Positions 53,911 through 62,291 of a stretch of 64,000 nucleotides of DNA are shown here, in pieces. A program made the translations under genes and the position numbers. This stretch comes from CAVRXZ01 sp963773035. GTDB lineage: Bacteria > Acidobacteriota > Vicinamibacteria > Vicinamibacterales > CAVVIG01. Below the pieces are notes generated by a model that was not told where the DNA came from, ran no database searches, and was given only the letters and a program-made list of their open reading frames with translations. The first letter of the stretch is position 1. The number at the start of each line of letters is the position of its first letter. The DNA is taken from NCBI GenBank assembly GCA_963773035.1, contig CAVYZX010000009.1, positions 1-64,000 of the forward strand. The letters are read 5' to 3'.

Positions 53911-54810
53911 GTGGCATCCGACAACGACGATCTGCGGAACATCTCCGACACCGCGCGCTGGGTCGCGATCTATCGCGCGATCGAGAGCGAACGCCCGGAC
54001 GCCCTCTTCCACGATCCGTTCGCGCGGCGCCTGGCCGGCGAACGCGGCGAGCGCATCGCGGAGACGATGGAGTTCGCGAACCGCAACGCGTGGTCGTTCG
54101 TGGCGCGCACGGTGGTGTTCGATCGCTTCATCGAAGACAGCCTCGCGAGCGGCGCGGACATGGTGGTGAATCTGGCCGCCGGGCTCGACACCCGGCCGTA
54201 CCGCATGGCGCTGCCCTCGAACCTGTCGTGGATCGAGGTGGACCTGCCCGATCTCCTCGCCTACAAGATCGCGGTGCTCGCCAACGAGACCCCGCGCTGC
54301 CGGCTGGAGCGCGTCGCCCTGGATCTCGCCAACGTGGCCGCGAGGCGCGAGCTGTTCAACCGTTTGAGTCAGGAAGCGAGCCGCGTGCTGGTGATCACAG
54401 AAGGGCTGGTCGTGTACCTGTCCGACCAAGAAGCCGTTTCGCTGGCGGAGGATCTCGCGCGGACGCCGACGTTCCACAGGTGGGCGCTCGACCTGGTCTC
54501 GCCAGCTCTCATGCAGAGGATGCAGAAGAGCGGTGGTCTCAAGAACCTGGAGCAGGCGGGGGCGCCGCTCAAGTTCGCGCCCGAGGAAGGACCTGCATTC
54601 CTCGAGCGCCACGGCTGGACGCTCGTGGACGTCCAGTCGATGCTCCATACCGCCGCCAGGCTGAAGCGGCTGTCGTTCGGGATGCGCCTGATCGCGCTGC
54701 TGCCCGACTCGAAAGGTCGAACACCGCGAAGCCCATGGGGAGGGGTGTGTCTGTTCGAGCGGACCTGGGTCCGCCCTACTTCAATCACGGACTCTTGGGT
54801 TTCCAATTGA
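53911..54810 (+). CDS. Class I SAM-dependent O-methyltransferase (TIGR00027/LCMT-like)
   Basis: A 299-residue methyltransferase. Signature parts are 'DPFARRLAGERGERI' near the N-terminus, the SAM-binding 'DMVVNLAAGLDTRPYRMAL', 'IEVDLPDLLAYKIAVLA' (acidic ribose-binding residue) and 'VLVITEGLVVYLSDQEAVSLAEDLA'. Members methylate carboxyl or hydroxyl groups, often in polyketide or lipid pathways. GTG at 53911 starts just before 'DLRNISDTARWVAIYRA'. No biosynthetic cluster surrounds it, so the substrate is unknown. Confidence 0.9.
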   Translation: MASDNDDLRNISDTARWVAIYRAIESERPDALFHDPFARRLAGERGERIAETMEFANRNAWSFVARTVVFDRFIEDSLASGADMVVNLAAGLDTRPYRMALPSNLSWIEVDLPDLLAYKIAVLANETPRCRLERVALDLANVAARRELFNRLSQEASRVLVITEGLVVYLSDQEAVSLAEDLARTPTFHRWALDLVSPALMQRMQKSGGLKNLEQAGAPLKFAPEEGPAFLERHGWTLVDVQSMLHTAARLKRLSFGMRLIALLPDSKGRTPRSPWGGVCLFERTWVRPTSITDSWVSN

Positions 54811-54973
54811 GGACGACCGATATTAGGCGATCGGACCCGATGGAATGCTTTCACCAGCTAACCTTTCAAATGGAGCCGACGCGCCCGACCGCCTGTGCGA
54901 TCATGTCGCCGTTGCGCGAGGCTCAGGCGGAACGTTAAGCAGGCAGGCGCGTCTTTCCTGCTGGAGCGTGGGG

Positions 54974-55792
54974 ATGAGACTCTTCGACGGGAAGTTCGGC
55001 TCGGACCGGCTGCGCGAGCTACCTCGCCAGCCTGGCGTCTATCTATTCCTGGACGCCAAGGGTCGGGTGCTCTACGCCGGCAAGGCCAAGGACTTGCGGC
55101 GCCGGCTCGCCGGCTACCGCAACGCCTCGCGACGCAAGGCCCACCGGAAAATGCGCACGCTGGTGCGCCTGGCGGCGTCGCTGGAGGTTCGACCGCAGGA
55201 GAGCGAGACGCAGGCGCTGCTGCTCGAGAATCAACTCATCCGTACCCTGCGGCCGCCCTACAACGTCGATGGCGCCTACGCGTTCCTCTACCCAGCCTTG
55301 GGCGTGGGTCACCACGATGGACGGGTACTGCTGGCGTTCACGTCGACCCCCGAGGAGTGGGGCTGCCTCGACGTGCGCTGGCACGGCTGCTTCCGCTCGC
55401 GTGTGCGGGCGCGAGCGGTCTTCGACGCGCTCGTCGCGCTGTTCGCCAGGCTCGGACACTTGGAACCGACCTCGCGGCTTCCCGAGGTGCGGCTGAGACG
55501 CGGGGCGCGGCTCGAGGCCTTCCGCGGCGTGCCACCGGAGCTTCCCGCGGCCGCGGATGCGTTCCTCTCCGGCGACTCCACGGACCTCCTCGCCCTGCTC
55601 TTCGATCGCCTGCTCGAGAGTTCGCGCGCGCGACGTCAGGCAGCCGACGTCGAGGAGGAGCTGCGGACCCTTGACGACTTCGTCCGGAAGGACGTCGCCC
55701 CCCTGCGTCACGCGCTTCGGACGATGGGACGCTCCGGCTGGGTGCCCGGGGACGAGCGCGACGCGCTCATCATCGCTGCCCGTCACCGCTGA
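54974..55792 (+). CDS. Stand-alone GIY-YIG nuclease
   Basis: A 272-residue protein with a UvrC-type GIY-YIG domain (about 10-95): 'QPGVYLFLDAKGRVLYAGKAKDLRRRLAGYRN', 'RKMRTLVRLA' and the catalytic Glu in 'ESETQALLLENQLIRTLRPPYNV'. The remaining 170 residues are helical and match no UvrC part (no UvrB-binding or RNase H-like C-terminal half). It resembles Cho-like or UvrC-like nucleases of unknown repair role. ATG at 54974 is preferred; the frame is open further upstream. Confidence 0.88.
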   Translation: MRLFDGKFGSDRLRELPRQPGVYLFLDAKGRVLYAGKAKDLRRRLAGYRNASRRKAHRKMRTLVRLAASLEVRPQESETQALLLENQLIRTLRPPYNVDGAYAFLYPALGVGHHDGRVLLAFTSTPEEWGCLDVRWHGCFRSRVRARAVFDALVALFARLGHLEPTSRLPEVRLRRGARLEAFRGVPPELPAAADAFLSGDSTDLLALLFDRLLESSRARRQAADVEEELRTLDDFVRKDVAPLRHALRTMGRSGWVPGDERDALIIAARHR

Positions 55793-55909
55793 CTCGCGAT
55801 CGCCCTTTTTCTTTTCGCCGCTGCAGTCGCCTTGACGTCGCGGATCCGTGACCCGCAAATAATGTCGCGTACAGGCGGCTCATCTGCTACAGGCATCCGA
55901 GGTGATGGG

Positions 55910-56207
55910 ATGAAAACGAGCTCGATCGTCCAGTGCTGATTGCCGTGGCGCTGGCGTCTGCCGAGGCGCAATGGCTGAACTAGGGTGACCCCCGGATTCC
56001 GCGCACGCGAGACGGACAGCCAAATCTGTCTGCACCGACGCCGCGGCTGAACGGAAAGCCCGACCTCTCTGGCCTGTGGCAGGCCGAGCGCACGCCCGTG
56101 AGCGAGCGTTCGGCTTCAAGACCACGCTGACTCTGATCCCCGACAGCGACGTACTCGAGTACGTCTGCACAGAGAACGAGAAGGATAGTGCGCACCTGCC
56201 CAGATGA
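55910..56207 (+). pseudogene. Decayed 'GKPDLSGLW' secreted-protein gene
   Basis: From an ATG at 55910 the remains of a signal peptide ('MKTSSIVQ') shift frame into 'LIAVALASAEAQWLN', a TAG stop, then 'GDPRIPRTRDGQPNLSAPTP' and 'RLNGKPDLSGLWQAERTPVSE'. The whole middle is deleted, and after another shift the C-terminal 'FKTTLTLIPDSDVLEYVC' and 'TENEKDSAHLPR' ends with TGA at 56205-56207. This is the same family as 2270-3115, clearly broken by deletion. Confidence 0.85.
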
Positions 56208-56273
56208 CGTTCTGGCAGTCGGATCACCAGCGCCACTCGCTTGCCGTCAGGCGTCTGGCGTTCACGCGGCGTC

Positions 56274-56405
56274 TCACTGCGCGGGCAGCTTTTGCCTCAG
56301 CTCTTCGAGCCAGTTCAGCACGACGTTGATGTGCGTCGCCCGCGCCGTGGCATTCTCTTGTCGCACCATCAGCAACCGCTGGCCATCGGGCGAGAACAGA
56401 CGGAC
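56274..56405 (-). pseudogene. Orphan C-terminus of a PD40/kinase protein
   Basis: About 43 codons read 'VRLFSPDGQRLLMVRQENA' and 'INVVLNWLEELRQKLPAQ', then stop. This is the standard end of TolB/PD40 Ser/Thr kinases (compare 'SPITVILNWKPKP' at 14208). The rest of the gene is missing. Confidence 0.75.
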
Positions 56406-56525
56406 CGGCGCACGTCGCTGCGGACCTGGTTGATGCTGGTCGATCCAGGTGCCCCCCTTCAGCCTCTGGCAGCCTCGAGTGATCGCTATCAGAGCCCGCC
56501 GGTGCTGTCGCACTGAGGTGACGCG

Positions 56526-57151
56526 GTGGCGTATCTCGAGACCGTCGTTGGATCCGGCCCTCCCGTGCTTCATCGCGTGCGGGTGCGCAAAGCGACCCCG
56601 GAGTCAACGGCGCCAGAGGTCGAGGTGGACCTGGCCCCGCTGGGGCCGGCCTCGTATGTGCTGATGGATGTCGACACTCAGACCCGGGAGATTCTCGTCT
56701 GGCGGGACGACCGACCTCTGGTTGTCGGCTTCGATGGCCGGTCGCAACCCGTGCCGTTCGAGCCCGCTGAAATTCGCGCGCAGTACTCGACCTACCTTCG
56801 ACTGGGCCAGGGTGGGTGGCGTGGGACGCGTACCGTGAAGACGGTTCCTATCAGATCGCCTGGTCGCTCTCGGGTGGCTCCGGGCGTCATCGGACGAATA
56901 CCGGACGCAGCGTCACCTCGGCAGCGGTCGACCCGACTGGCAGGCTCATCGCGATCAGCGAAACAACGACGCTGTCCATCGGCCACGCCCGAGACGTCGT
57001 GTATGTGCTGCGCACCGACACAGGTGCGGACGTGTTCCGCACCTACTTACCCCGCTATACACGAAGCCAGGTCGTCTTTTTTGAGGGTGGCCTGTTCGGA
57101 TATTCGAATCTCGAAGGCACGCGCATCCTGAAGGTGCCCGAAGCCCAGTAG
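56526..57151 (+). CDS. Unknown WD40-like protein, one frameshift
   Basis: Two overlapping frames join near 56812: 'LRLGQGGW' continues as 'VAWDAYREDGSYQIAWSLSG'. The product would be about 208 residues with propeller-like motifs ('YVLMDVDTQTREILVWRDDRPLVVGFDG', 'AAVDPTGRLIAISETT', 'DVVYVLRTDTGADVFRTYLPRY') and an ending 'GTRILKVPEAQ'. No signal peptide and no family recognised. GTG at 56526 is the likely start. The frameshift may be real or an assembly error. Confidence 0.55.
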
Positions 57152-57292
57152 GAGTCGGTTACTACGGCCCAAACGAGGGCACTCTGTTGGGTCCGAAGGA
57201 GTCTGTGAGGACGGCCATTGTTCTCTCACCAGTGTTGGCGAGTTGGAGTGGCCGGAAACTGTCGGCCCGGGCATACTGGAGTAACACCCATC

Positions 57293-58138
57293 ATGTCCCA
57301 CGTGACGATTTCGCACGGCGCACTCCAGAGGACGCGCACCCGAAGCCGTCGTGCGCGCCGCTCGGGGGCATGGCGCCTGGCCGGACGCGCGCTTTTGGCC
57401 TTGCGGGTCGCCCCATTGGCCATCCGAATCGTCCTTGGGACGGTCCTCGTGGTGGCAGTCTGGGCGGCGTTGAACTGGATGGTGCAGGTGGCTCGCAAGC
57501 CGGCGGAGGTATTCTTCCCGGTCAGCGGCTCACTTGCTAAGCATCCGTCGCAGACCTGGCGCCAATACAGCCTGCTCTTCGCCAGGCATTCCACAGCGGT
57601 CATCACGCCGGAACTGCTGGCCGCACTGGCCCAGATGGAGGGCAGTGGCAACCCGGTGGCTCGGACCTATTGGCGGTGGCAACTCAGCTGGAACCCATTC
57701 GAGGTGTACCGGCCGACGTCGAGCGCAGTCGGCATGTTTCAGATCACCGACGGTACCTTCGCCGAAGCCAGACGCTACTGCATCCATGACCACGTCGTGG
57801 TCGAGGACGGCCCTTGGCACGACCCGCGGTCGTGCTGGTTCAACGCGCTCTACACGCGCGTGGTGCCAGGGCACGCGGTGGAAATGACCGCAGCGCTGCT
57901 GGATCGCACGGTCGCGCGCACTCTCGGGCGCAACCGCATTACCACCGCCTCGCTGCGGCAGCGGCAGGACCTCGCGGCGGTCATCCACCTGTGCGGGAGC
58001 GGGGCCGGCAACGCATACGCGCGCCGCGGGTTCCGGCTCAGACGCGGCGAGCGCTGCGGCGACCACGACCCCCGCCGCTATCTGGCAGAGGTCAACGCGC
58101 TGAAGCTTCAGTTTGCGCGCCTCGCCGCGTCCGGCTGA
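57293..58138 (+). CDS. Membrane-anchored lytic transglycosylase-like protein
   Basis: A 281-residue protein with an Arg-rich cytosolic N-terminus, one transmembrane segment (about 45-70, 'IRIVLGTVLVVAVWAALNWMV') and a periplasmic lysozyme-like domain. The catalytic Glu is in 'LLAALAQMEGSGNPVARTYWRW', and 'EVYRPTSSAVGMFQITDGTFAEA' is the Ser/Gly-rich motif of SLT/Slt35-type transglycosylases. Two Cys ('RRYCIHDH', 'DPRSCWFN') may form a disulfide. It would cleave the glycan strands of peptidoglycan. ATG at 57293 has a GGAG about 11 bp upstream. Confidence 0.82.
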   Translation: MSHVTISHGALQRTRTRSRRARRSGAWRLAGRALLALRVAPLAIRIVLGTVLVVAVWAALNWMVQVARKPAEVFFPVSGSLAKHPSQTWRQYSLLFARHSTAVITPELLAALAQMEGSGNPVARTYWRWQLSWNPFEVYRPTSSAVGMFQITDGTFAEARRYCIHDHVVVEDGPWHDPRSCWFNALYTRVVPGHAVEMTAALLDRTVARTLGRNRITTASLRQRQDLAAVIHLCGSGAGNAYARRGFRLRRGERCGDHDPRRYLAEVNALKLQFARLAASG

Positions 58139-58193
58139 CGCTCGCGGGCAGTCACCTGCGATTCGCGACGCGTGCGACCCGAAAGGATGTGGT

Positions 58194-58631
58194 ATGGCTG
58201 AGGCAAGTGGCGCTGTCAGGGCATTCTTCGAGGCGTACGCCAGAGCCACGGATTCGACGGATCCCGCATTCCTCGCGACAGCGTACGGTGAGACGTTCAT
58301 GTTCGCGGGTCCGGCCACGGTTCAGGCGGTCAAGCGAGACGACTTCCTAAAGGTTGTCCCGAAGCGGCGGGCGTTTTTCGCGACGGTCGGCTTGGCCGCC
58401 ACAAAGGTAAGTAGCATCGACGAGAGTCCTCTCGACGAACACCATCTTCTGGTGCGGGTTCACTGGACGTTTCGGTTCGAGAGGAATCCAGCGCGACCGA
58501 TCGTCGAGGAGGGCGCTGCAACATATGTTCTGCGACGGCAGGACAGTCAACTGCAGATCGTCTTTCAACTCGACCATCAGGACCTAACCAGACGGGTAGA
58601 GGAGCTAGGCCTCCTGCCGCGTCAGGGCTAG
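58194..58631 (+). CDS. NTF2/SnoaL-like protein
   Basis: A 145-residue cytosolic protein with the NTF2-like pattern 'GAVRAFFEAYARATDSTDPAFLATAYGETFMFAGPA', 'VRVHWTFRFERN' and 'VLRRQDSQLQIVFQLDHQDL'. AAAGGA precedes the ATG at 58194. It follows the transglycosylase gene by 55 bp on the same strand and may be cotranscribed. Function unknown. Confidence 0.8.
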   Translation: MAEASGAVRAFFEAYARATDSTDPAFLATAYGETFMFAGPATVQAVKRDDFLKVVPKRRAFFATVGLAATKVSSIDESPLDEHHLLVRVHWTFRFERNPARPIVEEGAATYVLRRQDSQLQIVFQLDHQDLTRRVEELGLLPRQG

Positions 58632-58741
58632 GGCGCCAGTCGAACCGCCCGATGGAGCCGATAGCGCGAAGGCCGAAAACGGGTGGCGACTGCTCGCTAT
58701 TTATCCGCCGTTTGGCTGGCTGGTGAGCAAAGTCGTCTCGC

Positions 58742-58960
58742 CTAATTGGTCGGCACAAGTCGCTTCAGCTCCTCGTGCCAGTTCAGCACGTGGATGATGT
58801 TGCCCGTGGGGTTGTTGCCGGCGGGTTCGCCCGGGTGTCCCTTGACCATCAGGAACCGGCCATCCGGAGCGATATCCCACGCGCGTGCTGCCGGGCCTCC
58901 CGGCGTTGGCGGTCGGGAGAGGAAGGTGCCCGGGTCAGAAAATAGCAGCTCGGGCGCACC
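58742..58960 (-). pseudogene. Orphan C-terminus of a second PD40/kinase protein
   Basis: The minus strand reads about 71 codons without a stop: 'GAPELLFSDPGTFLSRPP', 'ARAWDIAPDGRFLMVKGHPG' and 'NIIHVLNWHEELKRLVPTN', then TAG. The upstream propeller and kinase parts are missing, and the upstream DNA to 59236 holds no recognisable continuation. Confidence 0.75.
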
Positions 58961-59236
58961 GATGGTTCCGGGAAGAAGATGGCCTGCAGCCGCTGCTTAG
59001 GAAACGGGTTCGCGCCGCCGATTCTGGACACGCGTTGACGCGAACGGCGCCCCAGCACCATCATCGGCGCGGTTCCGAGGGTCATCTGCCCGTGCACCGG
59101 GGCGGGCGGGAGTCGCATACCTGGGATCTTCGCAAATCGGCTATTCTCTTCGGGTTCGACGTGTGCTGGGCGCCGGATCGCGCTCCGCGTTGCCGCTGCG
59201 GTTCTCGGTCATCTTCGAGTACGGAGGGTTGATTCC

Positions 59237-61990
59237 GTGAGTACGCAACATCGCTCGTTCCTTCTTGCTTCGCTCCTGCCAGCAGTCCTGCTCGTCAGCG
59301 CATCCGCTGTCGTTCACGCCCAGAATGCTGGATCGCCGCCGGCCAGCCGCTGGTCTGATCCTGCCACCTGGCCTGACAAGAAGGTGCCCGCCAAAGACGA
59401 CGTGGTCACCATTGAGAAGGATATGAACGTCATCCTCGACGTCAGTCCGCCGCCGCTGCATGGCATCAAGCTCGAGGGCACGCTCAGCTTCGCGGATAAC
59501 AAGGATCTGGAGCTGACCACCGAGTGGATCATGGTGCACGGGGCGTTGGAGATTGGCACGGAAGCCAAACCCCACACGCGCAAGGCGACCATTACCCTCA
59601 CCGACAACGTCAAAGACGAAGACATCAGTGGAGTGGGTGGAACGAGTGACCGCAGTGACCGCGGGATCATGATGATGGGTGGAACCCTCAGCCTGCACGG
59701 CAACCGGACGAACTCCTGGACGAAGCTGTCCAAGACCGCCGAAGCAGGCAGCAACTCGATTGACGTCCTGAACGCCGCTGGCTGGCGGGTCGGCGACGTG
59801 ATTGTCCTCGCGTCAACGGATTTCGATCCCCATCAGGCAGAGCGGCGAACCATCGCTGCCATCCGTGGCAATACGATCACGCTCGACAAGAAACTGGACT
59901 ACATGCACTTCGGCAAGATCACGTTCGACGTGGATGAACGCGGCGAAGTCGGCATGCTGTCGCGCAATATCCTGATCCAGGCGTCGTCTGACGCGGACAC
60001 GACGTTCTTTGGCGGCCACATCATGGCGATGGGCGCGAGCAAGATGTTCGTCGAGGGCGTCGAGCTCAATCGCATGGGCCAGAACCTGACGCTGGCCCGG
60101 TATCCGATCCACTGGCATCTGATCGGCGACGCGAAGGGGCAGTACATCAGGAACGCCGCGATCCACGACACCTACAACCGCTGCGTGACCGTGCATGGCA
60201 CGAACAATCTGCAGGTTGAGAACAATGTGACCTACAACACCGTCGGTCACTGCTTCTTCCTCGAAGACGGCATCGAGACCGGCAACCAGTACATCCGCAA
60301 CCTGGCGATCCAGACCAAGTGTCATACGTCCAAGCCCTGCGACCCGACTAACCTCGCCCCGTTCGGAGCGACGGCCGGCACGAACTTCAATACGACCGGC
60401 CAGGACTCCAAGGACGTCCTGATCCCTTCGGATAACACGGTGTCGTCTTTCTGGATCACCAATCCGGACAACACCTACCGCAACAACGTGGCCGCGGGGT
60501 CCGACGCGACAGGTTTCTGGTTCGCCTTCCCGGAGCACCCGACGGGTAAGTTCGAAGGCACGGAGATCAGCAAGGCCACCTGGCCGCGTCGCACGAAGGT
60601 CCGCGAGTTCAAGGGCAACGTCGCGCATTCGAACTTTGACGGTTTCATGGGTGACCGCGCCCCCAGGGCCGATGGCCATTTCGCCGTCGGCGGGTATATT
60701 GCCCTTGTCAATCCCGCTGACGCGAACAGCGCTCAAGTGGAGTCGGTAGTCGAGGATTTCACCAGCTACAAGAACCGCAATAGCGGCATCTGGGCCCGCG
60801 GTGAGATGCACCTCTACAAGAACCTGAAGATGGCCGACAACGGAATCGGCTACACGCATGCGTCCGGCAACTTCGGTCAGTCCGCCTTTACGTCACGGGT
60901 GGTTGACTCGCTGTTCGTGGGCGAAACCGAGAACATCGGCAACCCCAGGACGCCGGCGGAAATGGCGTACGGCCGTAGCTTGCCGCAGCCGGCAGTCGCG
61001 GATTTCCCGATCCGCGCCTACGAGTTCTACGACTACCACCATGAACTGGACAACAACACCTTCGTGAATTACCAGGACAACGCCACCCGCAAGACGGGAG
61101 CGATCTCCTACCTGCTGTTTACCAGCTTCGGAATGAGCTCCAACAACACCGTGCAGCGCGCGAAATTCATCAACGCCAAGCCGGTGTATTTCCCGCCGAT
61201 TGACAACAGGTGGAGCAACGATGATTACGGCAATACGGTCTACAAGACCTCGGTGTTCAACGACAGGGACGGCACGATCACCGGTGTCCCCAATTCCTAC
61301 ATCGTCAACATCACTGGAATCGACATCGACGAAGCCTGCGAGGTCAAGCCCACCTGGAACGCTGCGGTGTGCAAGGGCGATATCGGGCGCATGAATGTTG
61401 GCGGCGGCGGCGGTGCTGTTGGATTCGGTGGAATCGGCGGCGGCGCTCGTGGCGGTGGTGCTCCAAGAGGCGGCGGTCCGGGCGCCGCGGGTCCGGGTGC
61501 CGCTGCTGGTCTTGGCGGACCTGCTGCTCGGGCCGGAGGTGCTGGTCCTGGCGCAGGTGCCCCCGAAGCCGGTGCTGCTGCACCCGCTGCCGTTGCTATT
61601 GCCCCGGGTGGTGGTCGGATCAGAGGTAGCGCTGCACCTGCAGGGCCGCCAGTCGTTCTCAGCCGCAATGGCAAGGATTTCACCGCCAACGGTGAAACCA
61701 ACGTACGAGCGGGCACCGAGTACAAGGTGACCACCGAAAGGCCAACCTTGAACATCAACGTGAAGGAACTGGATGCCGGTTCGTGGGTGATGTTCGAGCT
61801 GCCGGGATTCACCACCGCATCCTCGGGTACGGCGCAGGAGAGCCTGGATGCGCTGCGCAAGGCCAACACCACCTCGTACTACAAGGGCAACGGTTCGCTG
61901 TGGGTCAAGCTTGTCTCCACCGGTGACATCCTTGGAAGCGGCCCGGCCAACGGCCCTGGTGGCGGAGTCAGCCTCCAGGCCAGCCGATAA
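59237..61990 (+). CDS. Exported G8-domain and beta-helix protein (CEMIP-like)
   Basis: A 917-residue protein with a signal peptide (about 1-30, ending 'ASAVVHAQ'). A G8 domain follows (about 35-145: 'RWSDPATWPDKKVPAKDD', 'LHGIKLEGTLSFADN', 'MVHGALEIGTEAKPHT'), named for its conserved Gly and known from CEMIP, TMEM2 and fibrocystin. Next is a long right-handed beta-helix with Asn-rich rungs ('DTYNRCVTVHGTNNLQVENNVTYN', 'HELDNNTFVNYQDN'), then a Gly/Ala/Pro-rich segment (about 715-800) and a C-terminal beta-rich domain. The vertebrate relatives degrade hyaluronan; a polysaccharide-binding or cleaving role is inferred. GGAGGG precedes the GTG start, and a strong terminator follows. Confidence 0.88.
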   Translation: MSTQHRSFLLASLLPAVLLVSASAVVHAQNAGSPPASRWSDPATWPDKKVPAKDDVVTIEKDMNVILDVSPPPLHGIKLEGTLSFADNKDLELTTEWIMVHGALEIGTEAKPHTRKATITLTDNVKDEDISGVGGTSDRSDRGIMMMGGTLSLHGNRTNSWTKLSKTAEAGSNSIDVLNAAGWRVGDVIVLASTDFDPHQAERRTIAAIRGNTITLDKKLDYMHFGKITFDVDERGEVGMLSRNILIQASSDADTTFFGGHIMAMGASKMFVEGVELNRMGQNLTLARYPIHWHLIGDAKGQYIRNAAIHDTYNRCVTVHGTNNLQVENNVTYNTVGHCFFLEDGIETGNQYIRNLAIQTKCHTSKPCDPTNLAPFGATAGTNFNTTGQDSKDVLIPSDNTVSSFWITNPDNTYRNNVAAGSDATGFWFAFPEHPTGKFEGTEISKATWPRRTKVREFKGNVAHSNFDGFMGDRAPRADGHFAVGGYIALVNPADANSAQVESVVEDFTSYKNRNSGIWARGEMHLYKNLKMADNGIGYTHASGNFGQSAFTSRVVDSLFVGETENIGNPRTPAEMAYGRSLPQPAVADFPIRAYEFYDYHHELDNNTFVNYQDNATRKTGAISYLLFTSFGMSSNNTVQRAKFINAKPVYFPPIDNRWSNDDYGNTVYKTSVFNDRDGTITGVPNSYIVNITGIDIDEACEVKPTWNAAVCKGDIGRMNVGGGGGAVGFGGIGGGARGGGAPRGGGPGAAGPGAAAGLGGPAARAGGAGPGAGAPEAGAAAPAAVAIAPGGGRIRGSAAPAGPPVVLSRNGKDFTANGETNVRAGTEYKVTTERPTLNINVKELDAGSWVMFELPGFTTASSGTAQESLDALRKANTTSYYKGNGSLWVKLVSTGDILGSGPANGPGGGVSLQASR

Positions 61991-62013
61991 GCAGCAACCC
62001 TGTTGCACGAGCA

Positions 62014-62044
62014 AGAGCCCCCGGCTGTGCCCGGGGGCTCTTTT
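62014..62044 (+). terminator. Rho-independent terminator after the G8 gene
   Basis: GAGCCCCCGG and CCGGGGGCTC form a perfect 10-bp stem with a 6-nt loop, followed by TTTT, 25 bp after the stop codon. Confidence 0.92.
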
Positions 62045-62291
62045 ACTTCGTACAGCAATCAGCCAAGTCCGGAGAGCGTGTTCATTTCAACGCGGTAGCC
62101 TTGTCGCCGACGACCTTTTGCAGGCGGTCGCCGCTGGCCACCACGGTCTCAATTGAGTGTACGTCCCACGGATTCAGACCAAGGGACGCCATCGTCGCAC
62201 CTCGAACGGAGCGTCACGCCCCCATACAGCCAGTGCAGGGATTTCTCTACACTACGCGACTGCTCGTTACCTATCCGATCAGCTCCTCGAA
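62045..62291. other. Gap with a possible gene remnant
   Basis: On the minus strand, 62086-62193 could encode 35 residues ('MASLGLNPWDVHSIETVV', 'ASGDRLQKVVGDKATALK'). I do not recognise them; they may be the tail of a lost gene. Nothing else is visible. Confidence 0.3.

Noticed and set aside
61395..61640. CRISPR-like or tandem repeat array in the G8 gene
   Set aside because: The sequence is an irregular GGC/GCT-rich low-complexity segment that codes Gly, Ala and Pro in frame; there are no regular repeats with spacers.
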